In this document: positions 13,501-24,569 of the stretch, in pieces
How the letters are laid out: every line of letters begins with the position of its first letter
Position numbering within the stretch: position 1 is the first letter of the stretch
Assembly (NCBI RefSeq): GCF_963855985.1
Contig: NC_087096.1
Location: forward strand, 10,726,001 to 10,790,000
Origin: Ostrinia nubilalis
Taxonomy: Eukaryota > Arthropoda > Insecta > Lepidoptera > Crambidae
Direction of reading: 5' to 3'
Length of the DNA stretch: 64,000 nucleotides
Program-made: the position numbers and the translations under genes
The notes under the pieces: generated by a model
The model's database searches: none
Told to the model about the DNA's origin: nothing
The model's input: only the letters and a program-made list of their open reading frames with translations

Positions 13501-16500
13501 TTTCACACAATAAATTAAATCTCTTTTTTCAATCTGGCACAAGTTTGTATTTCTGTTATGATGAGTGCAGAGCGGTCCTGCTCCAGAATCAGCATTAGCA
13601 TGTTAATGACGGGGCGTGTCGCGCGCTCACAAATCAACGCGCGCGCCGGTGAAATATGCGCTTTTTAATAACCAATTACATTGTCCACTAGCCCTTTGTT
13701 TAGGCAACATGCATCGAAAGGGGTTGTCAGCACAATATCAGATGATATTTTAGACATGAAAGGTCTGTTTTTGTTCAATCGGATAATGTTTTTGTGACTC
13801 TACAATTGGATTAGACTGAATTCCAGGGCACACAAACCAAACAATTGGGATTTTCCTCGCTTCTTAAATCCTAGAAAAAGAACTAGTATTCTTTCTTGGT
13901 TCAGGAACATAGAATTTTATCTATTGTTGGTTAAAGTTAACGTGTTTAATATTTACCTACTTAATAAAAATCAAAATAACAAAGTTGAATTTAGGGATGC
14001 ATTATTGGGACTAAGTTTTGAAAGGTGTATTTGGTTTTTTTTACCGTTTAGTACGCAGTAAATAAAATCAAAAACCTACTATAGAAGTCCCTTAAAAAGC
14101 ATTTAAAATATCATACAAAGTAAAATCTAATTTCTGGATGGACAGAAATTATGACATTTGAAATGAAGCACCTGTCTCGACCGGTCGAGATTAGACCGGG
14201 CGCAGTAGGTAGCCGAATTAACATAGTAACGAAGGGGCGTGCCCGCGGTAACTCACGCCCTACAAAATAAATAATTTCCTCCAGGAATGCCGGGATAATG
14301 GACCACGAATGTTTGCCTCGAGATGGAATTCCAGAGCAAATTAATTTATGGTAAATTAAAAAGTAAATCTGTGGTATTTTCAGCTGAAGTCAACAATTTA
14401 ACCTACTAAATGCTTAACCATGTAAAGCCATTTTATAGATATAATTGCTGATTGAAAAGTTTTTAGATGGAACACTTAAAAAGATTTAATGCTTGAACAA
14501 GACTAAGTTAATTTCTTTGTTAATCTAGTAAAATGTAGGCTGTATTTTACGCTGAATGTTGCTACTAAACAATCAACGTAATTTGTAAAGAATCACAACT
14601 TTAATATCATCATTATGTATCGGGTGATGCTTTAAACATAATACTTTGTTATTAAATTAAAGCCATTCGCTTTTTGCCGACCGTAAAGTTTAACAAGGCC
14701 GACCTTCCGAATATCAAAGTCGAATCTTCCTCGTCTGCCGTCCTGGGCCCAAACATTTTATATGATCCTCTAATTTACACGCGCCGACCAATTAAGTGTC
14801 GAATAAAACTCATTACATCGGAATTTGCCCGACATTTTTATGGGTATCAAGAATTTTAAGTGGGTTTAGCTCTGACCTCCGATCGATTTTGCGAGATTAT
14901 GCATCCTTTTATTTACTAAGCGAGATCGATATTCCTGGGGTGCTTCATAAATTTAAAGTGGTTTACATTTGTTTATTTATGACCAACACGGCTACAGTAT
15001 TTGTGATGATTTTAGCTCGCATCACAAACGACCTTCATCATCATCTTATCTTAGAAGATAAGAAGATAAGATTCATCATCATAATCATAACGTTAAAGAT
15101 TGACCTTATTTTTAATTGTGGTTGTATAACCAAGGAAACTAATGAAACGATACCCTTTTCAATGCTTAATGACTAAATATCGTAACTTCTCGAATCAATA
15201 ACAGAGTTAGTTGTGGTATAGTCATCTATTACCACTATTTATTGACATAAATACTTTAAGAACTAATACTGTACGTGTTATCTTGCATCAATAATAATTC
15301 AACACTTTATTTAGATAACTCCAACTAAAGTATCAAGACATATTTTATTTGATTGATATAATAAACCAACTAGAAATTCGAATTTAACTTCCAAACAATA
15401 CACAATCACCTGGCGTCTGGATTAAGCCATCAGCAGTAGAATTGAGAAGTAAACAAAAACCGAGGAGGTATAAATTGTGAGGTATTTATTGGATCGTCCG
15501 CGGTCGTGCGTGCGGTGGGTGGCATCGACATTTGTCACCGAGCGCCCGCGACTACGATGCCGAGCACACTTCGACCGGAGTGAGCGTACTTGCTAGTTTA
15601 GTTTGATTCTTCATCATCATCATCATGATTTAAATCAACATAGGCCTCCTCCGATGATTCCCATAATTCAGTTTAATTTTTCAATATACAATGATGAAAT
15701 AGGTAAAACATTTGTTGCTGCAAATAGCCTGAAAAAACAGATGCAAGAGAAACATGAAATGCATGTTGCCAGCGTCTCAAGCGGATATTTATACCTATAC
15801 GTAGCACTGAGTTTTCAGTTACACTGACTGTAATACGTTCGAAATAAGCTACGAGTATGTAGAGAAAACATAACTCGTGTAATAACGTAGCGATAGTAAA
15901 ATAAAAGGTGGGATGAATGGAAACTAATGATACCGATACAGTAAAAACCCGTTTTAAACTTAAGAGCGTTTACGCCGTTTGGCGCAAAAACAGTACTTTT
16001 TCAACTCGTTACAATCATTAACCAGTAATACTACAAATATGTTATAGGCATAAATAGTTAGGCAATTTCGTCGTCTAAATAGTTAATTGAGAAAATATTG
16101 CGATTAGTTTAGTATTTAAGAATTCTATCAAGATAAGTCCACACAGGTTTTGTAAATTTCCACTTTAGCGTCAGTTTACAAGCTGAAATTTTTATAAAAA
16201 TACTGTGAAAACGATTTAACAAACATTTATATCCTATAGCATAGATCCTTAGGCAAATAGTTATCTGAGAAAATTTTTAGATTTAAGCATTTTACAATAA
16301 GAAATCACAAATTAAAAGAACGTGAAATACCCAAAAATCAAAGTGATTTTTTCACCAATTTTCTTCCTTTATTCAACATAAAAATAGCTTAATATAATAA
16401 AACAACATCTTCTTTAAAATATTTACTTTGAAACGATATTTAATTCATTGTTATTGTTTTGCTATAAACATTTGAAAACTATTAAAAAACGCCGCGCGCG

Positions 16501-17090
16501 AATCATTTCCAATGATGCCCCTTGAAACGCCGCGCTTCGCGTAAACGCTCTTAAGCAATAAAATCTCTCGTTGAATTCTAATGTTTGGGCCAATCCAGGT
16601 TTTTCCTATATTCTTGAGTGTAGATTCATATTGAGTGTTACTCGTATTTCAAAATAAGGGACTTCATTTCACAATACTATTTCTTAAATTCTTGGCCTTC
16701 ATCTTCATGATAAGGCCGAAGATGGAAGCGAACTTCAGTCGGAATCCTCAACCACAAAAGAATTGACTATTTTACGACCGCATTTATATATCTCTAATAC
16801 CGCATCCATAGAGTTAGGAGTGCGAGGAGAACCTCTGCGGCCGCTATCTCGGCAAGCATCGAGCAGTCTATGCAAATGCAGTTTTTGCCAGCTACCAATT
16901 GAGGAGTACCGAAGTCGGATCTGCAGTGGGTGGCCGAGGTGCAGGAAATAATGAAAGTGGATTGCGTAAACTGGGCATTCATTCGCCTTTGTTGCTAACC
17001 CACAATGTTATTAGATAGAGCCAATGTTTTGGACATATTCGTAGTTGATAAATGAACTGCGCGAAAGGATCAGCGTGATATTGATTATTA
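10600..17090. other. Gene-poor DNA with GC-rich islands
   Basis: No gene recognised. GC-rich, repeat-free patches: 11770-11990 (with TTAATCGCGCCCAATTAAAA homeodomain-like sites), 12270-12330, 12940-13070, 13560-13680, 14160-14330, 14670-14840, 15490-15600 and 16485-16550. Trinucleotide (ATC)n runs occur near 15030-15090 and 15610-15630. Otherwise AT-rich. Confidence 0.45.
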
Positions 17091-17093
17091 TTG

Positions 17094-17165
17094 GACTAAA
17101 CAATTTCATGATAAAGAGTGTGAAATATCCTTATTTCACACTCTCCATCATGAAATTTTTTAGTC
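17094..17165. repeat. 72-nt near-perfect hairpin
   Basis: GACTAAA, AATTTCATGAT and GAGTGTGAAATA in the left arm pair with TATTTCACACTC, ATCATGAAATT and TTTAGTC in the right, with two small internal bulges and a 4-nt loop. Length and bulging resemble a miRNA precursor, but the tiny loop and unknown arms also fit a MITE core. No known insect miRNA seed recognised. Confidence 0.6.
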
Positions 17166-18780
17166 TAGATCCTTCTAGCTAGAGACATACATTTAGGGAG
17201 CCGTATAATAAGTATTCAAAGGAATGGTGCTAAACTGTACGTAATGTAGGTACCTACCTAATTAGATATGGTTATTATTGCTGGGAAAATGAAAATGTTC
17301 ATAATACTCGTACATCAGAGAAAACAAAACTCTACAATGAATATTGAGATATGTAACCCATTTAAATAAAACAATTATGAATGTATTGTTAATTTGTGAG
17401 CACTGTCAGACTAAGTAGTATAATTAAATTGTACTGAAAAGTGTATTCGTTTACTTGTACTTTCTTAATGTAACCTTTAAGAAGTAATTAATGTAGGCTA
17501 TCGCCTAGATACTCTCACTAAAAGAGACAACGAAAGCTAACAGAATAACAATTCATTTATTCCACATATCCTCGGCTGAGCCTACTCATGAGAGTGAATT
17601 ATCTTGTTACTAATGGATTAATTATGCAGACAAGGGCTTAAATAAAGATATTATGTTAATTCTACATACACAACGCCGATGTTATTAAAATCACTAGATT
17701 GCGATGAATCACAATTACCATAGAGACGCTTATAAATAAATGAATGGAAGTGATACTCGATGTTCTCATTTAATATTCGAGATGACTTTGATATTTTACG
17801 TGTTAAAATCGTAACTTTTTTTCGTCCCAAACAATCGTTGTTCTAATAAATGTCACTAATTGTATAGCGCATAACACGGGTCCCGACAGCACCTAGTTTA
17901 CATATTGTAATATTCAGGATTGGCTCAACGACTGAGTCATCCCGGGGACTTTATATTCAATTTGGTTTAAGGTGTCGTTCCGTCGCACGCGACCGATGTG
18001 TCGACGATTTTTATCGGCGGGTGTGAACTGAAACGGTCTGCCGAGCTTTTAAATCGTTTCATTCAGGAACAGCTCAATTTCTGCATCGAGTCCCAGTGCA
18101 ATTTTACTTTATCGTACCCTGTCGTTTACTTTATCGTACCCTGTCGTATACCTGTGTGAAAATTGGAACGTATCGATTCGAAGCTGCAATAGGTTTCGTG
18201 AAAATCCGTTCTTTCTTGTTTCATGAATTGTTTCATGAAAGCTCTTTCTTAGCTGAAAATTAGACTGTCTTCACAGACATCGTTAAAACTATGAGATTTT
18301 AAGGAACTTTAACCCGAGCAATTTAATCTTTAATCAGAATGGCCGGGCAATGTAAAAAACATGACAGTTGTTATTCCGAAAAGCTCTAATCCGGATTTTT
18401 TTCTGTTATGAAACAATTACAACGGTCACGAATATTACTTTGTCTAGGATTGCTGTGGCCTTAATTTTATTATTATCTTCAAACAACTTCAAAGCACGAG
18501 CCCTTAACCCAATATTTTTTGCGTTTGCGGCGCAGTGCGACACGACGATAAATTAGATGCGTTGAAATGTTTGTGTTGTGGCGTCGGCCCGCTGTGGCGC
18601 TGTCGCTGACGCGCCGCACGCGCATACATTAGCGCAGCGGTTCTTAAACTGATGGTTCCTTCTCAGTTAGGCAACAAAAAAATTAATAAACGATCATAAG
18701 TTGACAGTCTGACACCATTTTACTCACATCTGGCACACGTACTTTTAGTTACAGAAGCGCTTTATGACATTATGCATAAA
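17166..18780. other. Gene-poor AT-rich DNA
   Basis: No gene. A GC-rich patch at 17965-18060, a short direct repeat (TTTACTTTATCGTACCCTGTCG twice, 18103-18147) and a GC-rich patch at 18580-18640. Confidence 0.5.
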
Positions 18781-18793
18781 ACAACCATAGCAT

Positions 18794-19094
18794 CAGAAAT
18801 GAGGAGATCCGCAGGAGAACCAAAGTAACCGACATAGCTCGCAGAATTGCTAAAATCAAGTGGCAATGGGCGGGGCACATAGCTCGTAGAGACGATGGCC
18901 GTTGGGGCAGGAAAGTTCTCGAGTGGCGACCACGGGCTGGAAGACGTAGCGTGGGCAGGCCTCCTACTAGGTGGACCGACGATCTGGTAAAGGTCGCGGG
19001 AAGAGCCTGGATGCGGGCAGCGCAGGACCGTTCATTGTGAAAAACCTTGGGGGAGGCCTTTGTCCAGCAGTGGACGTCATTTGGCTGAAACGAT
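18794..19094 (+). mobile_element. 5'-truncated RTE retrotransposon
   Basis: Encodes the RTE C-terminus almost intact: IRRRTKVTDIARRIAKIKWQ, then WAGHIARRDDGRWGRKVLEW, and GRPPTRWTDDLVKVAGRAW followed by RAAQDRS. It ends in 'ggaggcctttgtccagcagt' and 'ggctgaaacgatc'. A direct repeat near CCATAGC (18785 and 19095) looks like the target duplication. Very similar to the copy at 28594-31098, and it supplies the uninterrupted reference for that nest. Confidence 0.9.
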
Positions 19095-19169
19095 CCATAG
19101 CATTTATAACGGACCAATGTGACGCAAAAAAGCTATTCACAAAATTAAAAAAAATATATGGGTATTTCT

Positions 19170-19985
19170 CATCGCCACGGTTCTCATCGTCACCTTCGTG
19201 GCGAATTTTATTTCTAACTTATTTCAACTTTTTGTAAACAAAAATCGTAGCGCTTGATGTGAAGATTGTATTCTCAGTAAATCAGTCAAATAGTGAATCT
19301 CGTTTGGAAGCTTTAACGTTTTGAATTTTTTGATGCCACGAAAGTGATTCTGTACTTCGCAGCAATATTTTTTTCAAACTTTATTACTGTAAATGACTCT
19401 TAAGTGTTTATAAAACATATATTTTGTCTTATTTTCATAGATAAATAGCAATAACATAATATAAATAGGTACCTACTTAAATACAAGATAAAATTTTACC
19501 GATTACGTCACCTACTAAGTTACAAGATTCTACGCAATTGGTTTTAAGGGTGACACTGGTGGCATTCTGAAATGCTAAAGAAGCAAAAAACGGATTATCA
19601 GTACCTCAATAAAAAGAACTCTAACTGATTATCAGTCCCTCAACAAAAATGTTTTTTTTATTTAGGCCTCGTATTTTTGTTGTACAACTTTTAACTCAAA
19701 CTTCAATTTTCAATTAATTTTTAATTAAAATCTTACAAACAGATACACAGTCACATATACAGACATACATACAGACAGATAACAAAAATACGAGACCCTT
19801 ATTTATTTATTGATGTACTTACCACGTAGAATTTATTAGTTATTAAAATATTGTAAAAACATAAACACCAGTCACTATATTTTAAAATAAACCAAAGCAA
19901 GAAATCACTTTCGTGGCCTAAAATCACCTTCGTGTATAAAACACCACGAAGGTGATGCCACGAAGGTGACGAAAATTTTAGTTTT
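19170..19985. mobile_element. Unclassified element bounded by CACCTTCGTGG repeats
   Basis: CACYTTCGTGG occurs in both orientations at 19191, 19335 (inverted), 19917, 19936, 19952 (inverted) and 19966 (inverted), clustered at both ends of an AT-rich block. The left end CGTCACCTTCGTGGC is inverse to GCCACGAAGGTGACG at the right. Such subterminal repeats suggest a non-autonomous DNA transposon. Inside, another inverted pair (GCCTCGTATTTTTGTT at 19665 and AACAAAAATACGAGAC at 19782) marks a nested small MITE. No transposase. Confidence 0.55.
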
Positions 19986-22900
19986 TTATGAATTATCCTT
20001 AAATTTGAATTTAACGGATCAAGTCGAATACTACACAAATAAGTCTAACATGTTAAGTTTTCAATGGCAAAGTTTCAATTAAATTGTTTAAATTTTAGAG
20101 GTAGAAAATATTGTTCAAGCAAGCGACGGTATGTCTATGGATAATCACAAAAAGTTACGTATTTTTTTCGCGGAGCGACGATCGACCTATCTCACCTCCC
20201 CAATAGTCGAAGCGCGACTGACGTTAACCGAATAGAATGCTGTGATTGGTTGCTGGTGTTCGGTTTAACGACAATCTTGTATTATTACTCAAAATTTTAG
20301 GTACCTAAAATCGTGTGACCAACGTATTTCGCTTTCTCAGTTCAAAATAATTATAAGAAGATATTTTTATGACTATTGTGTGGAAAGTATATTTAATTAC
20401 GATGATTTTAGTATATGCTACACACAAATTGAATGAAAATTGTGAATGCAGTAACCAAATGTTTCATTGCAACCGAAGGTGTGACACGATGAGAACGCGA
20501 AAAATGACCCCGTTTTTTATCGTTTCATGTGATTTTTTCGTATTATTTTTGCTTCTATTACGATAAAATTTATTTTGTATGTAGCTAAATAGATATTTTA
20601 TCATCTGATTTCAAAGTTATTGTTCTAACTTATACCGTTTATGAACTATTGTTGTGTGACCATCAAATTTGAGTGTAAATGAGAAGTACCCATATACCAT
20701 TTATTTGCACTTTCTTAAAAAATGACTGAAAGCTCCTCCTACTGTTGATTGGACGAGAAACTTTTTTTCCTTAAATACCAAATTTTTCAATATCTAAGTA
20801 AACTGAATTTTGATTTTTTTTATAAAAACTTTTTTCAATGATTAGGGTTTAACGCAACAAAGTTTCAGAAACGCTGCGCCGGCGCACAATACCATGGGGT
20901 GCCATTGTCCTCACACTACGTGCCCCCCGCGCCCCCTGACCCGTGAAGGCTTCGCGCGAGCCCCGCAATTAGGAGATAAAAATCGGTCCACGTACAGATC
21001 CTAAGCTGGACCCTCGCGAGTGTAAACAAACTAACAAACAGTTGGTTTTCTTGCATTGTGCCTTAACTGGCACAGTATTTTGAAGATTCATATAACCGTG
21101 ATCCTAAGCCGTGTTTTTGCAAGATCATGATTGATGACACCTCGTCAGTTCATATCAATTGAATATGAGAAATGGCATAGTGTACCAACGTAATTTTTAA
21201 AGAGATTTTTTGCTGTTTAAATTACTTACTAACAGTCAACGGGCCTACCGCGTGAAGTTAAGCGATATACATATTTTGTTTCAAGATTGAAAGAAAAGTG
21301 TTACTTTTATTAAAGCTTCACTTAGCTCTTTTATTTGAAGCTTCAAATAAAAGTTCAAGCGTAGGTTAATTTGGAAACACAATTTCAAAAACATCGATTA
21401 ACCTGTAGTAATAGTCCCCATAAATGGATCACGGGCTGTACCATAGATTAAAGACGTCATAGAGTGTCGTTGATGTCCCTTTAAAGGTCACGTAGCCCAT
21501 TAGGAAAACCCATTAAAACTTGTAAACTTCAATACATGTTTACGTGTTATTTATAAGCTTCCTTATATTGTTTTCAGAATGCGTGAAACCCCCGGATTTA
21601 AACGAGTAGTATTTTACGTTTAAATACGTTTGTCCTCTTAATCTATTTTCAATTCATTATTATAACTTGGAAGCAAGTTTCATTATGTAATTAAACATGA
21701 GTTTAGATATAATTATTTCCCATACTGAAACTGTCAATGTGCCAGCTATACCAGGAGTTATTCTCGGATAAAAGTTTGGTCGAATCGGGCCTTAGTGGTC
21801 TACTGGCAGAATAATTCGGCGTTTCCGCGGGTTCCGTGCGCGCTAATAGCGCGGTACTAATGACGGCAGGTGCGCGAGCGCAGAGCACGCTACGCGCACA
21901 CGACAGCCCTCGGAACCTTTTTAAGGTTCCGTATGTTTTGATCAAGAAATTAGAACTGTTATGATTAACTGACTGGTTTCAGTGAGCTATTTAGTTCGTT
22001 GAATTTGCTGGACTCCTACCAAAACTCGGGTGTGGACGTGTGGACAACCGTACGGTCAAGATCCAATCCCCTTTTAAAGAAACGTTTGTGTTTCATATTT
22101 TATGAATTCTTATACTGATGTTTTATACGTATTTATCTTTCTTGTTCACACTTCTTAGCATGGATGGCATTTTGGCGCATTTAGTTGCGATTAACGCAAC
22201 CAGGTGACGCGATGACGTGTGTTAGAAAGCATTAGAATTTGAAATCCCTCAATATCATATTCTATATCCTAAAATTTTACTAAATCTAAACTAAACTTAA
22301 AATTTTCCTTTAAGTCGCATACTAATTTCTATAAGATTACCACCATTCTCTTACCACGGAACCCACAGCGCGGGCACGACACGCACTTGGCCCATTAATT
22401 TTTTCGTAAACAAATCATACAATAACCACCGGAATCGGATCGGGCCCTAATCGCGGAATTGAATAGATGTTATTGTGCCTACACGCTGCTTCCGTTGCGT
22501 GTTTTCGGTAAGCGATCCATTCATTCGATTATTTCATTAAAACATTCGATTTGATAAAATTGGTCCACACATGATCAATCGAATTCAGAATCAGTATTGC
22601 CAACTCAAAATCAACATGATCATGAGATATATTTTATGTTAAGAGACATTTAATAACAAACAGTTAACAAAATACTTAAGTACTTAATGCAGCATCAGCT
22701 CAAACCCAACTCGAAAAATAAACAGCGACCTTTCAAAAGCTCAGTACTTTAGCTTTCGAGTACACAACAGCTGCGTGACGAGATGTTGATGTCTTAATCT
22801 TAAATAATATTTTAATGCTGATGAACACAAAGTACTTTGTATTGGTATCATTATTAAAAATACCAAAAAATAAGGTCATGTCGTCAGATATTTTGATGAA

Positions 22901-23500
22901 AGCTAATTGAAACGTAAACAAATATTCGCTCTCATTTCACTCTACGTCATCGTACGTGTAATCCATCTTTATATTAGGTAGTTGGTTACTTTGTAAAATA
23001 TGTATGTACCGTGAATATTGGTCTATTGCTCTAATGTGACTTGTATCTCTATGGTTAATTAATTAATTATATTTTTACCGTTCAAATTAGACTCAACTAA
23101 GTATTTATCACTAACGACAAAATATTTTTTCTAATATCGAGTCAATTAACCACAAATTACCCACTTATTGTTGTACGTACTTTCAAAGGCATAAATAATA
23201 TTGATACTTTGGAACATTATGTCCTCAATGAAACAACGTAAACTCATTTTCCTGTCCGCAAAATTGAAGTAAACACATAAATGCATGTTACGGTAAACGT
23301 GCAATCGATGTCAGACGTCACTGTACTCGTACTTTATTTATTTACCAACGTCATGCGGTCGCTGGAACTCATTCTATACCGCAATAAATCATTGCTTCAA
23401 GAAACTCAACTTACGTGTTTCATTCATTATTTTCCAGAAATGAAAATTTCACGAACGAAAACGTGAAACAGAAATAGGTCACAGGTCAAATAAAAGGTAC
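19986..23500. other. Gene-poor DNA with islands and a palindrome
   Basis: No gene recognised. GC-rich patches 20155-20240, 20870-21010, 21820-21910 (CAGGTGCGCGAGCGCAGAGC, echoing 5224-5250) and 22370-22510. A perfect 26-bp palindrome lies at 21328-21353 (centre GAAGCTTC). Remainder AT-rich. Confidence 0.5.
21328..21353. repeat. Perfect 26-bp palindrome
   Basis: CTTTTATTTGAAG followed directly by its reverse complement, with a HindIII-type AAGCTT core. No flanking duplication seen. Confidence 0.85.
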
Positions 23501-23928
23501 AACACTAACTTATAAGCATAGCTGGGCATTAACTCGTTAATCCGTTAATCGTTAATTAACGAAGTTAACATTTCTATTAACGGATTAACTTTTAAGTTAA
23601 CTTTAAAAAATGTTAACGGACTCGTTAACTTCCGTTAAATTATCCTAAGTCCGTTAATCGTTAATCCAGTACCTACTATTTACCAAAAAGATACAGCAGG
23701 CACGCTGAAAAACGCGTTCTGACAAGTACGTTCGGGCTTCTAGAACTTCCAGAACCCAAAACAACAGTTTTTGTAACCAGATCACTAACGACACTTGTTA
23801 GTATGTGTAGGTGGGACAACTCTTGCAACTGAATTTAAGACTAGTTTTCCTCAACCGATTGAGCTGAAATTTGGTATACTTATGTAAGTACGATGACAAT
23901 GCAATGTTTTTGTACCATTGAGCTGGTC

Positions 23929-24155
23929 TGATGATGGAGTCATGAGGTGGCCATAGGAACTGCTAAATGAAACGGCAGCATCGCTTCGAATTTGGGTTCG
24001 TTAGATTTGTCTTTTCGAGCACTTTAGTACTAGATGATGTCCAGGGTCCTGATGATGGAGTCAGGAGGTGGCCATAGGAATTCCTAAATGAAACGGTGGA
24101 AACTTATCGAGTTTGGGTTTGCTGGATTTGTCTTTTCGAGCACTTTGGTGCTAAT
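23929..24155. repeat. Two-copy tandem repeat (about 120 bp) inside the hAT element
   Basis: Both units begin CTGATGATGGAGTCAKGAGG, continue TGGCCATAGGAA and AAATGAAACGG, and end TTGTCTTTTCGAGCACTTTR. Confidence 0.8.
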
Positions 24156-24275
24156 TTGTATTGTAATTGAACCAAGGCTCTGAGATTGAGATATTACTAA
24201 AAATTGTAGAATAAAATTATAATAATTATAAAACTTTTTTAAAAACAAGCTTTTATTCTGAAATGCAGTTGTACT

Positions 24276-24412
24276 AAAACGAAAAAAATAATTGTACATA
24301 TGCAAGGTTCAAATAATTTCGAAAGCTTGTAGCGCAAACATAAAATAAATTATATGCGCGATAAAGCTTTCGAAATTATTTGAACCTTGCATACAATTAT
24401 TTTTTTCGTTTT
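24276..24412. repeat. Inverted repeat inside the hAT element
   Basis: Left arm AAAACGAAAAAAATAATTGT then GCAAGGTTCAAATAATTTCG is matched in reverse by the arm ending 24412; the spacer has GCGC-containing sequence. It could be a smaller fold-back insertion. Confidence 0.8.
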
Positions 24413-24569
24413 ATTATCATATGTTAACGGATTAACGATTAACGTTAACTTGCGTTAAATTTTGCGAAATGTAACGTTTTAACGTTTAACGAAGTTAATT
24501 TTTTTATTAACGGTTTAACGATTAACGAAGTTAACTATTTGATTAACGGTGCCCAGCTATGCTTATAAG

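Larger units (their letters stand above)
23517..24561. mobile_element. hAT-like non-autonomous element (1,045 bp)
   Basis: 12-bp inverted ends CATAGCTGGGCA / TGCCCAGCTATG, flanked by an 8-bp duplication CTTATAAG (23509-23516, 24562-24569) that is itself palindromic. Subterminal DNA is dense in GTTAACG/CGTTAAT repeats at both ends. Inside are a 120-bp tandem duplication (about 23929-24155) and a further inverted pair (24276-24412). No transposase frame. Confidence 0.85.
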
